Shown in pieces: positions 9,884 to 20,009 of a stretch of DNA of 64,000 bases. A program made the position numbers and the translations under genes. Under the pieces are notes generated by a model. That model saw nothing but the letters and a program-made list of their open reading frames with translations. It had not been told where the DNA came from and did no database searches. How positions within the stretch are numbered: the stretch's first letter is position 1; each line of letters begins with the position of its first letter. Source of the DNA: Nigrospora sphaerica (lineage: Eukaryota; Ascomycota; Sordariomycetes; Amphisphaeriales; Apiosporaceae); assembly GCA_018287875.1 (NCBI GenBank), contig JAGVVL010000022.1, positions 372,001 to 436,000 on the forward strand, in the 5' to 3' direction.

Positions 9884-11316
9884 ATGGCATACATTCACGA
9901 CAGTGGCTCTGTCATGGAAATACGTCTGCATGACGTTCCGCTCGTTCCCTGCGATCTGCCCCGGGACTCGTTGGGGCTGCCCAATGGGATGCCCCAGTGC
10001 TCACGGATGAGCTTGCCTGGATAGGACAGCAGTACCAGACTAACCACAGCTACATCTTCTACCTGACTGCGGAGCACCTCACCGAGATCGAAAGCGCTTT
10101 GCAACATTTCAAAAGTAAGTGAGCTCAAGGGGGGTGGGGGAGGCAGCTGAAGCACGGCTAACTGGCAGTCCAGGCCTCGAATTAGACGGTGAAATGGTGA
10201 ACCGGGATAATTTCCCGCTACCGACGCTGGATAGCACACTAGAGGGGTCTCCTATGATCTGCACGAAGGCAGAGGCTTCGCAGTGATCCGTGGCATCCAA
10301 CCAGGGCGCTACTCGGTGGAGGATCAAACCATCATCTGGTTGGGCATGCAGGCCTACATCGCCGAGCAGCGCGCAAGGCAGGACCACGTGGGCAATATGC
10401 TGGGTGAGTAAAGTTTGTGTCCTGAAAACGTCCCGGCCCAGGGTCTCGGATGGTTCCTAGGGTGTCCTCGCTGACAGTCAACTCAAAACAAAAGTACACA
10501 TTATTGCGGACGACTCATCCAAGGTCAAGGCGGGCCACCACCGTCATTCCACCTCGTCTATTGTAAGTCAAAAGCGAGAGCCAACAGAGCGCTAGCAAAT
10601 GGCAGAGACTGATTGGACTTGCGGTACAGACTTTCCACAACGAGGAGGCGGCCGATATTGTGGGTTGGTACACGCGGAGCACGGCAGTTTCGGGAGGCAG
10701 GTGTATCATTGCTTCGGCATATACGGTGTACAATGTCCTGGCGGCCTGCCGTCCGGGCCTGGTGCGCACGCTGGCCAAAGCGGACTGGCCCTTCGCCTTG
10801 TAAGTTTCGGCAGATTCCAACGACATGCCGTGGCGGGCCAACTGACCAATCTCGTTTGTTTGTAGCCTCGGCTCAAGCTTCCAGTGCCGGCCAGTCATCT
10901 TCTACCAGGGGAACAAGCTGGTGATGAACTTTGGCCGCACGCCATTGCTTGGCAACGTTACGCATCCCCGCCCCGCCCATCTGCCGCAGGTCAGTGAGCG
11001 CCAGCGCGAGGCCCTGGACGCCATCGAGATCGTGGCGCAGGCGACGCAGCTTGAGATAACGATGCGGGCCGGCGACATGCACTTCATCAACAACCTTGCC
11101 GTGCTGCACCGTCGCGAGGGCTTCGTCGACGGCGCCGGGGCCCGCGAGAAGCGTCACCTGGTACGCATGCGGCTCCGGAGCGCTGCGCGCCGTTGGGAGG
11201 TGCCCGCTTCGCTGCAGCGTGAGTGGGAGGAGGCCTTCGCCACCGACGGGCGCGAGACGTGGCACCTCGAGCCCATGCCTGGCGACGCGTTCCCCCTCCG
11301 CAAGTATCCAAACTGA
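9884..11316 (+). CDS. TauD/clavaminate-synthase-like Fe(II)/2-oxoglutarate dioxygenase, five exons, two frameshifts
   Basis: Exons are 9884-10114, 10174-10403, 10495-10562, 10630-10799 and 10866-11316, each joined by GT..AG. The translation matches fungal TauD-family proteins: HEGRGFAVIRGI, then ADDSSKVKAGHHRHST, then the metal-binding HNE (HxE) in ITFHNEEAAD. The last exon holds GDMHFINNLAVLHRREG with the distal iron ligand His, and HLVRMRLR with the 2-oxoglutarate-binding Arg. Such enzymes hydroxylate or desaturate small molecules; the substrate is unknown. Two frame breaks occur, near 9962 (CCCC) and near 10240 (GGGG). In each case one extra base in the homopolymer gives continuous homology (DLPPGLVGAA; TLEGVSYDLHEG). 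I take them as probable sequencing dropouts, but a pseudogene cannot be excluded. No partner genes adjoin it. Confidence 0.75.
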
Positions 11317-11586
11317 GAGAGTGCCCATTTGGGCAGCGCCACCACACGGGCAGAGGGCAGGGAGCACCAGGACCAGATGCGCCGGCCTTGATACAACAAA
11401 GAGTCGCTCGCTACACGAAAAAAAAAACACCCATGCATACGACACAGAGGCCTGTCTCCCAGCAGGGCAGGCCGGCATGCCCATCACAAATCATGGGTCC
11501 GGCACTGGGAGAGTCGGAAAAAGCGAACTTCGGCGTTCAGGCTGGTTTGTGTTAGTTCGGGCTGCATCGTCTTGGGGCGGGAGACT

Positions 11587-12295
11587 TGCATTATTATTAT
11601 TATTATTATTTCTTATACCTAGCGACCTTTCTAGGCCATGAGGACCCCCTTGCGTATCTAAGCCTAGGAAAGCCGTTCCGGGCCAACGTCCGGCTGGGGG
11701 GAATCTAGGTTCCTCCGCATCGCTCCGCTCCAGTCTGCTCTTTTGACCTGCCATACCGAGATCGGGCTCAGCGTGCCCGCTTCCTAGCTGATGAGTTGAT
11801 TTGCAAGCTGGAACATGCCTAGCCTGCCCGAACGGAGTATCCATCTCGCGATAATTCCCGCTTTCCCTGGGGAGTTGAGCATCCTGTTCATGTCTATCGG
11901 TCCTCCTAAAACTTGGACGAGATGCTCTCGTCTTTCTCTTTCCCGTGGGCAGAGAATAAGGATATGCTGGACGGTTTCCCTGCCTTGGCCGCAGTCACAC
12001 CATGGGCTGTCGAAGCCTGGGACTCTGCGTTGGAAGAGGAAGTCTCACAGCCTAATCTTGCCGGACCTCTCCTGGACAAGGATGGAGTTCTCGGCATTGT
12101 GGAGTCCCTTGTGGAGCATAAGGACGTGCTTGTCTGGCGGCATCTTAGTCGCTGCCGGGGCTCGCGCTGTTCGGTTCTGCCGCATCTGCGAACATCTTCT
12201 CAACTTGCTGAATATCGCAGGAAGAAACCTGAACAGAGGCAAACGCCGGAGGCTTGGAATCTTTTGATCGAACTGTTGAATCAATATCGTTAACG
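11587..12295 (-). mobile_element. LINE 3'-end fragment, copy 1
   Basis: The minus strand ends in a (TAA)n tail at 11587-11611, as fungal Tad-like LINEs do, preceded by about 190 bp of 3' UTR. Before that the ORF2 C-terminus reads DFLFQRRVPGFDSPW, then CDCGQGRETVQHILILC (CxC-x8-H-x4-C), and ends GRLGMFQLANQLIS. A TGA interrupts it at about 12046 where the copy 2 alignment implies CGA. The element is 5'-truncated near 12295. It lies 270 bp downstream of the dioxygenase gene and on the opposite strand. Confidence 0.8.
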
Positions 12296-12364
12296 GAAGA
12301 GGGGGTTGTGAAGAAGAGACGGCGGACGTCAGGCGCGGCCATGGCGGGCCGAACCGAAGAAGAG

Positions 12365-13240
12365 ATTATTATTATTATTATTATTATTATTCTTACACCT
12401 AGCGACCTATCTAGGTCATGAGGACCCCCTGCGCATCTTAGCCTAGGAAAACCGTTCCGGGCTGACGTCCGGCCGGGTGAAAAACCTAGGTTCCTCTGCG
12501 TCGCACCGCTTCCTTCCGCTGTCTGACCTGCCATACCGAGATCGGGCTCAGCATGCCCGCTTCCTAGCTAATTGATGAGTTGGTTTGCCAGCTGGAACAT
12601 GCCCAGCCTACCTGAGCGGAGCAGCCATCTCGCTATAGTCCCTGCTTTCCCTGGGGTATCGAGCATCCTGTACGTGTCTATCGGTCCTCCTAAAACTTGG
12701 ACGAGGTATTCTCGTCTTTCTCTCTCCCTTGGGCAGAAAACAAGGATATGCCGGACGGTCTCCCTGCCTTGACCGCAGTCGCACCATGGGCTGTCGAAGC
12801 CTGGAACCCTGCGTTCAAAAAGGAAGTCTCGCAGCCCGATCTTGCCAGTCCTTGCCTGGACGAGGATCGAGTTCTCGGCCTTGTGGAGCCCTTATGAAGC
12901 TTGAGGACACGCTTATCTGGCGGCTTTTTAGTTGTTGCTGAAGTTCGCGATGTCTGGCTTTGCCGCGATGTCTGGCTTTGCTGCCATCTCTGGAACCAGT
13001 CTCTCCTCGGTCTTGCTTGCCGAATCTCCAGCTAGCCATTCGTCTAGCCACCTCTTGCGGTCGGGAACGTCGGGGCCTTTCGGTCTGCACCGTCGAGTCG
13101 GCCTTGTTAGGATCCATCTGGCTGCCTTGTCGCATATTACTTTGTTAAATGACGCGATGCGCGGCTGTTGAAGCCTCTCTTCCGATGCTGCCACTCTTTT
13201 GTTAAGCCATACGTCTAGGGCCTCCTATTCCCCGGGTCAA
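12365..13240 (-). mobile_element. LINE 3'-end fragment, copy 2
   Basis: Same family and orientation as copy 1. The (TAA)n tail is at 12366-12391, followed (on the minus strand, reading back) by the same 3' UTR and C-terminal coding region. It reaches further 5' than copy 1, to EALDVWLNKRVAASEERL near 13200, preceded by a PGN-like RNase H end. The coding part is broken by frameshifts and carries a 20-bp tandem duplication (GATGTCTGGCTTTGC type) at 12948-12985. How far it continues beyond 13240 is unclear. Confidence 0.75.
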
Positions 13241-14400
13241 GTTCTCTGCGCTTTCCATAGAAAGGGGGAATAGAAGCTTTGCACCTTAAGCAGCCCGCAA
13301 GGGCATATCCCTTTCTAGGACCACCGACATGCGCATCCGTCCTCTCGAGCCATAGCACGACCTCCTCAACCTGCACCTGCGCCAGCGACACTCCGACAGA
13401 GAAGATGCCCTTTGGCACAATCGAAGGCAGTCCGTCTCATCCTTGTCTCCAGGGCCCTGGGCTGGCCTAATCCAGCTGTTCATCCTCTTCCACAGCAAGT
13501 CCTCGAACCGGTTCCATCTCTAGTCGACCCTAGTGCGAGTAGGGGACGTAGGGGCTACCCTGTTCTTCTGCCGGTCCCGCGGTCGTCGTGCTATGCTACG
13601 GCCCACCGGTATCCTAGGGTGGCGAGCCCTAGACCGGCTTCCCGTTGCTCGCCGCCATCTCTGCCGGCGAGCCGACCATATCTTGCCGTAGGCCTTCGGT
13701 AAGGGGTACCACCACGCCGGCATGGTACCCCGTAAGGCCTCGACTAATCTGCCCTGATCCACCATATGTTCGTCTCCGGAGCGGTGCGCTGTCACCTAAA
13801 GGGCGACACGGGCGGCCAGCCGTAGCCACTATTGCCTTAACGACTCCGTTCCCGTGTTCTTAACAACTTCCATTACTCCATACGCACGTCCACTTAGGTA
13901 TTCGTTCGATGCCCTCGCGGCTATTCGCTGCAAGCCGTCTCAGAGCTCGGCAGGGCCGAGGGTGTCCTGTCGTCGCTTCGAGAACCGAGTCGACGTCGGA
14001 TGGTTTTTCTACCCAAATCCCTCTATAGAAACGAAGGCCTTCGCTGCGCGCTTAATTTTTCGTCGATCTGGCGTCGCGTGGTGTCGATTTTCGCGGCTGC
14101 TTGCTGCGTTTAGCGGGAAAATTTTCGGTCGTGCGACGCCCGGAAATCCCGCATCGTAGACCGTATCAGCACAACTCCAGAGCAGCGACATAGCGACGCA
14201 GCAATAGCGCCTCGCTGCACTTTCGTGCAGAATGCGTCTCTACATCGGCTCTCCCTCAGTCAATTGACGTAGGAAGATTTCCAGCCGGCGCCACGGGGAG
14301 GCTGTAGAGTCCGACTTCGCCGACCTGGGTCGGGTCTATTATAACGCATGCCCGTTCGCTGTTTCTGGCTGTGCCTGGCTCTCTTAGCACAGCGCAGCAG
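13241..14400. other. Possible LINE 5' sequence, unresolved
   Basis: On the minus strand this GC-rich stretch continues directly from LINE copy 2, but I recognise no reverse transcriptase motifs. Open frames on both strands are short and broken. It could be diverged LINE leader/ORF1 sequence or unrelated DNA. Confidence 0.3.
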
Positions 14401-14419
14401 ATAGGACCTGGGTCAGCTT

Positions 14420-16450
14420 CTGAGTGTGCGCCCTCTCATGAGCGCGGACCGAATCTGGCGTACTCCACTCTTCTGCTTTGCCTGCTTCTGCTTTGCCTGC
14501 TTCTGCTTCGTCTGCTTCTGGGTCCGGGCCCCGATGCGCACCCCAGCACGACCCTCTCGGTTGGGCCGTGGCCGTTCTTGGTGGGGTCTATTCTGACGCA
14601 TTCTTGTTGGCTGTTTTGGGCTGTGCCTGGCACTGTCAGGACATCGGCAGGTGTAACCTGGGGCAACTTCCTGCTTCAATTACTTCCTGCTTCCTGCTTC
14701 GATTAGTTCTTGCTTCCCGCTTCGACTGCTTACTGCTTCTTCCAGTTCCTGCTTCGTCCGCTTCTTCTTCGTTTGCTTCCTGCTCACATGCTGTTTATAC
14801 ACCACGCCGCGTCTGACTCCAGCCCCCGATCATGTCCCACATACAGCCCTTACGTGTTAGTTGTGGCTGTTCTGGACCGGATCGGTTGTGAAGTGTAGTC
14901 ATGCGCTATGTTTAGCGGTGTTTGGCGCTCGTAGGGCAGTGCGGTCGATATGATCTCGTGTCGCTTCTGGGTGTGCTCCGTTTCCCATCGACGTCGACCG
15001 GATCTGGCGTACTCGCCTCCTATTCCGCCCACTTCCTGCTTCCTCTGCTTCCTGTTTCGGCTGCCTCATGCTTCGTTCACTTTCTGCTTCGCCCGCTTTC
15101 CTTTTTCCGCTTCCTTCTTCCACCTCCTTCTTCGTCTCGTTCCTACTTCGTCTTCTTCCTGCTTCGACTGCTTACTTCTTCTTCCGCTTCCTGTTCCATC
15201 TTAGTTCCCCCTGCATGTGCCAGTATCTGCTTCCAGATACTTGGCCCAAACCGTAACATCCTTCCCTCGACGGGCTAGGAAAGGGCTGTAGCGGTTTCTG
15301 TCCGAAACAGTGTCTTTCTGTCGTAGCTTTTGTCCGTCGCAATGGTAGCTTCTTTCAGTCGTAGCGTCTCTCTGTAGCAGCTCCGTTGTCGACTGCTCCT
15401 TTCCTTGCTTCGCCTGTTTCATTCTTTCTGATTTCCTCCAGTGTCGGTGCTGTGAGAGCTTTCAGTCACTCGATCCAAAAGCTCTTTCGCCCGGCATGCA
15501 ACGGGCAAGACCCTGGTCTTGAACCGGCTGGACGCACGTACTCTCGATCAGCTCTCGGATTCACATCATGCTTCCTTCCGCGGCTCTCCGTGCTTGTGGC
15601 AGCTTCTCCCGTCACAGCTTCTGCCCGTAGCAGTTTCTACCTGTGCCAACATTCACCCCGTCGCAGCATCCACCTGTCGCAGCATCCACCTGTCGCAGCA
15701 TCCACCTGTAGCAGCTTTCGTCGGTTTCGACTTCTGTCCGTAGAAATTTCCATCCGCGGCATAATCCACCCATGGCAGTCGTTTCAGTAAGGGCTTTTCT
15801 CGGTAACAGCTCCTCGGTTTCGAAGCCTTTGTTTGTCGTCGCTTCTGTCTTTCGCAGTTTCTTTCAGTAGCAGCATCTCTCCGTCACAGCTTAAACCAGC
15901 CGAATGCTATTGTTGGCGTGGCGTCGCGTCTGGGGCCTATGCACAGCTGGGTTGGCTGCTCGTGTTCTGCTTGGCTGCGGCGCCGCAGTACGACCCTTCC
16001 GGTTGGGCCGTGGCTGTTCCGGATCGGGTTGATTGTGAAGTTCCGTTGGCTGTAGGTTCGATTCCTACCTTAGGCAATAAAAGGAGGGTGGAATTGGTGA
16101 CGCGTGCTCCTTGGCTATTTCTGGCTGTGTTTTGGCGGATATGGTCCGGTGCTACTTCTGGCTGTGTTCCGTTTCCTATGGACGCCGACCGGATCTAGCA
16201 TACTCGACTCTTCCTACTCCGCACCCTTCCTGCTTCGGCTGCTTCCTGCTTCGTCTACTTCCTGCTTCATTGGATTCCTGCTTCTTACTTCGAGTGATTT
16301 CCGCTTCCTCTAGTTCCTGCTTCTTGCTTCGACTGATTTCCACTTCCTCTAGTTCCTGCTTCCTGCTTCTCGCTTCGCTCGCTTTCTGTTCCGTTCACTT
16401 TCTGCTTCGTCTGCTTCGTACTTTGTCAGTCGACAGGAGAAACATGGGTC
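14420..16450. repeat. Pyrimidine-rich higher-order repeat field
   Basis: Runs of CTTCCTGCTTCG-like 11-12-mers on the plus strand recur at about 14460-14520, 14660-14790, 15030-15200 and 16200-16420. Each run follows a longer module ending (G)ACCGGATCTGGCGTACTC or a variant; module copies sit near 14445, 14998 and 16185. A second module, GGTTGGGCCGTGGC(C/T)GTTC, appears at about 14560 and 16002. So the field is built from at least three diverged copies of a compound unit, not a simple microsatellite. No coding potential is evident; Lys/Gln/Glu-rich frames on the minus strand are by-products of the repeat. Confidence 0.7.
15655..15716. repeat. 16-17 bp tandem repeat
   Basis: Three to four near-perfect copies of CGCAGCATCCACCTGT in tandem. 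They lie within a wider stretch (about 15290-15900) with scattered GTAGCAGCTTC-like variants of the same motif. Confidence 0.8.
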
Positions 16451-17708
16451 GTGGACTGGCCGTTTGCTAAAGCAGACTAAGGGCTGGGTATACAGTGAAT
16501 GGTCACGAACGTTTACTCCATAGTAGCGGCTTATTTCCTATTCCTCTCAGGATACGAGATGGTATATGATACCCACTGTAGCCGATTCTCGCCACCTGTA
16601 CGCCCCTGTTGCGGAAAGGGAATGGTACAGTTTGCCGGTGCCGTTTTTCAAAGGGCGCAGGGTATGTTTGGGGTTGTCAGCTAGCCCGTCGTTCCAAGCC
16701 AGATTCTTTCTGTTAGGCGTATGCGCAGATACCAAGTGCCGGCGAGATTTCCCATAGGCACTCGCGGAATAACCGAGTGCTTAACAAGGCGGTAGGAAAA
16801 TTTACAGGCCAACGAGATATCTCTGGATAACCGAGTTCTGTATCACGCAGGTATCACCATCACAGCCGGATTAGTCTAAGAGTTGCACAAGCTGCTCATA
16901 GACTGTCTTGTGCGGTGTCCAGATGAGGTTCATGAGATTGAAAAGGCGACATTTTGAAGGAAGCGATGGGGCGGGTTCGTCACAGTTCTTTCGGTAGCCG
17001 CAGTACAAGGACTAAGCGGTCGTTTCCTAGGTGTCACCGCGGCTCTCGTCTCGCGGCCAGATGCAACCGTAGGGAGGCCAGTGGGTAATGCTCGTTTTAG
17101 CAGGAACTAGACGAAGAGAAGGCGTAGGTGCGAATCGGGAAGAGTCGGAGGGCAAGCGAAAGACAAGGTATGTGGATGGATGTTTGGAAGGAGCAGGGAT
17201 GGACTGAGTCGCACTAGATCAGACGATAGACGACGACTGAAATACGACGGCCAAGGATCGAGTAGCCCCGAAGGTCAGAACAGTAATGCGTCAGCAGCGG
17301 CGCCGATAGCAGCCAGGCAGAAGGACAGTGGTATCAGGTTGATGATGGTGGGCGACAGTGGGCGACAGTGGGCAAGACGTCAGAGCACGACGGTACCTCG
17401 GGACAGCAGTACAGAATCCACTTTAGCAAACCGCCCCCGTCATAGGCCATCTCTTGCTAGCTCGAGGCCTGCTTCTTGTTCGTCGCGGCATGCGCCAAGA
17501 TTGCACGTCAGCCTTGCGCCACGCAGTACTTCAGTTGAGACCGAAAAGAAAATTTAATTAGAGAGAATTAAAATTACAGGAGGCATAGCAAGCGGTTGCT
17601 ATGAATGCTTCACTCACGTTCAATAATATCGCGTCGTAAACATTGTCATGGTTGCCCGCGTGTCGTCGCGTACGAACTGTTGAGCTTGCACCAACAAAGA
17701 GCTTTAAT
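16451..17708. other. Intergenic stretch, no recognised gene
   Basis: No supported gene. Frames on the plus strand at 17180-17557 are Ser/Arg-rich and lack any motif. A short GGGCGACAGTGGGCGACAGTGGGC duplication is at about 17349-17373. Confidence 0.45.
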
Positions 17709-19135
17709 TCACTCTCTGCCGGCTGCTCCACTGTCGCATACGTTACGCTTCCGCTTGTTCGGGACCAGCCACGCAAGAGGGCGCCGAGGCGTATCCATCA
17801 GAAAAGCTCGTTCGAAAATCAATAATCATCACGCGCTCCATCTCTCTGTTGAGTAGCATATTGGGAGACCAGAGATCTCGGTGGGCTACTCCGCAAGCGT
17901 GCAAGCCGCGGAGCGAATGGAGCAGCCGCCGGCTTAGATCGTCCACGCCATCCGCGCCTCCATCCGACGTCAAGCTCTCCCCGCCCCAGGACAAAAACAG
18001 CATGTACTGGATTCGTACGCTGAAGTCGTAGTAGTAGGTACGTGATATCGCACGTAGGCCGACGGCCCCGAGAAAGACGGGCACGCACTTGCCCTGCACG
18101 GGCCGCAGGCGCGCATAGACCGTGGCCTCGTGTTCGAGGTCCTCAATAAACTCGGGAACGGTGCCCTTTCCGACAAAGGTGTAGCCGTACGCCAGGAGCG
18201 TCACCCGGAATAGGACGCCCCGCGCCCTGCCCTTGTCGAAATTTTTGATGCCCTCATCTAATGTCTGCTCTAGCTGGCCGCGAAGCAGCGTTACGAACTC
18301 GCCGTGACTGACAGGGTGGCGGACCTCATCACCATGACCGCGGTGGAGTGCCACGTTAGGGGGCAATGTCCACCGAGCAGAGCCTGGCCGGCCAATCCAA
18401 GCAGGCATTTTCGCGTACAATATTGTGAATGCCGTTCGCGGCCTCCATACGAAGAGCCCCCGCACTGTCGTCTTTGCGCGTACGGTGAACAAGTTTTCGC
18501 TTGCTCTGCCGACCTTTTCCGCCTTGGGGCCTCGGGTCGGTGGGCGTCGGCGTAGCGGGAGATCGCCGCATGTCCTCTTATCGGATGGATCTGGCGATCG
18601 TGCTCAAGGAACCATCGCTGTCGGATCCCTCCCCGCTCTCCTTCTCTTCCTTGCCGGGACGATACGCGGCGACCGATCCACACTGCTGTACGTTTCTGAC
18701 ACCCACGCGGAGGAGGAAGGCAGCGCCTTCCACTCCACCACCGAGATCGATCCTAGTATGGTTTCGTAGTCTATGGCCCAGGTATTCAGGCGCGCCATGG
18801 CCGATCGACGTTCGTTTTGTCCATGGTGCCGCCTATCTCCGAGAGGATCTAGGGGCATCAGGCTGAAAGCAAGCGTCTGGCCGGCCGACCGCTGTGCAGG
18901 ACGGACCATCACGTGGGTGCGCAAACACCTCCACCGCCGGCTCAGCCATATGATACGCGAGCGTGGTGGGATCCGAACAGACCATCTTCAGAAACACCAT
19001 GGCCTCTCCTGTTGTGATCACATTGTACTCCGGGCCGCCTCGACCATGTAGTGGGATTTCTGCCGCGACGACGGCCGCGACCAGCCGCCCTGAATGGTAT
19101 TGAAATAACGCCCCGGCCCGACGCTCAACACACAT
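17709..19135 (-). pseudogene. Fungal kinase-like protein, frameshifted (copy A)
   Basis: Several minus-strand frames together give one protein of a large, expanded family of fungal kinase-like proteins. From the N-terminus: ALFQYHSGRLVAAVV, GPEYNVITTGEAMVFLKM, QTLAFSLMPL and SSVDRSPRIVPARKRRR. Then comes a Cys-containing QYCTRKCLLGL segment and a kinase-like domain with GYTFVGKGT, CVPVFLGAVGL, a catalytic-loop HRDLWSPNMLLN and VMIIDF, ending NKRKRNVCDSGAAGRE at 17709. At least four frame breaks lie near 19045, 18890, 18350 and 17817. Those near 19045 and 18350 are cured by one extra G or C in a homopolymer. The one at 17817 has one T too many (GATTTTCGAA against DFE). So it is either a true pseudogene or a gene with base-call errors. 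Only the family fold is clear; activity is unknown. Confidence 0.75.
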
Positions 19136-19343
19136 CTCAGGGATCGAACTAGCATGGTGTGATATTCAACCCAGCTACCGTACTGATGAGGAATCCGATG
19201 AAGCGCAGAAGGGTCATGGAGGGTGTGCATTACGCAAAAAGGGTACCTAGAACTGGACGCCAGATTCTTAGGCGCGTCCCCTGTCGCAGACCGAGAGATG
19301 TACCGTACAGAAACCGAACGGGCGAGGTACCTCAATCTACCAT

Positions 19344-20009
19344 TTATACTGCTCCTTCTCCGCAATTATATATCCCCGGGTAAGCGCGGCTTTGGCAAGA
19401 CCTATCGCCGACCTCCTTGGCCTTGGACATGCTGGATCTGAGAATAGCCCTGATCCATTCTAGAGTCTCGGTAGTGATGACCAAACCAGTAGCGATGAGG
19501 GCCTTGCCACAGGCAACGATACCCTCACCACCAACCTCCTTGTACTCAGAGCTGTAGACACTGCAAACATGTGTTGTTGTCTCCTTGCCCTTGGCAACAG
19601 AATAAAAGACAATTTCCTTGCCGTTGCCGTAGAGCTCGACAGTGAGTTGCTTTGGTATTGGTAGACGCCCGTCAACCTTGGAAAGAGCTCCGGCACCTAA
19701 GATGTCGACCTTCTTGATGTACAGCGAGACATACTGGTACGGTCGAGAAATCAAAGGCACGACGGGCTTTGCGAAGGTCTGGAATGCCTTTTTCCCCAAA
19801 TCATCGACTTCTTGCCGTAAGGGCTGTTCTTGAAGTGTTTCAGGGCAACATTGACTATAGGGTAGTTGAATATATGCTATGGCAGCGCAAGACAAATAGC
19901 AGTACTGATCAGTCGCCGTACGATACACAGCATGCACAGACGTGACTAGGATGCTTACCTGGAGAGTGGCCGAGGACGAGTGCACCTCAGGCTTGAATTG
20001 GGTAGGCAT
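19344..20009 (-). CDS. CAP20/perilipin-like lipid droplet protein, frameshifted
   Basis: Exon 1 is 19959-20009 (start MPTQFKPEV, context AAAATGCC), the intron 19855-19958, and exon 2 19344-19854. Exon 2 has NVALKHFKNSPYGKKS and then, in another frame, FAKPVVPLISRPYQYVS, KVDILGAGALSKVDGRLP, YSSEYKEVGGEGIV and GKALIATGLVITTETL. This is the arrangement of CAP20/MPL1, the perilipin homologue of Sordariomycetes that coats lipid droplets and supports appressorium turgor in plant and insect pathogens. Two lesions occur: the intron phase is off by one base and the frame shifts near 19808. Each is cured by one extra G (CAGG; ATGG). It lies just upstream of the kinase-like gene on the same strand, and head-to-head with the desaturase 2.5 kb away. 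The extreme C-terminus is atypical. Confidence 0.75.
   Translation of the reverse strand: MPTQFKPEVHSSSATLQVSILVTSVHAVYRTATDQYCYLSCAAIAYIQLPYSQCCPETLQEQPLRQEVDDLGKKAFQTFAKPVVPLISRPYQYVSLYIKKVDILGAGALSKVDGRLPIPKQLTVELYGNGKEIVFYSVAKGKETTTHVCSVYSSEYKEVGGEGIVACGKALIATGLVITTETLEWIRAILRSSMSKAKEVGDRSCQSRAYPGIYNCGEGAV

Noticed and set aside
14413..15123. Lys/Gln/Glu-rich proteins on the minus strand
   Set aside because: These frames are direct translations of the CTTCCTGCTTCG-type repeat and change with each indel; no start context or domain.
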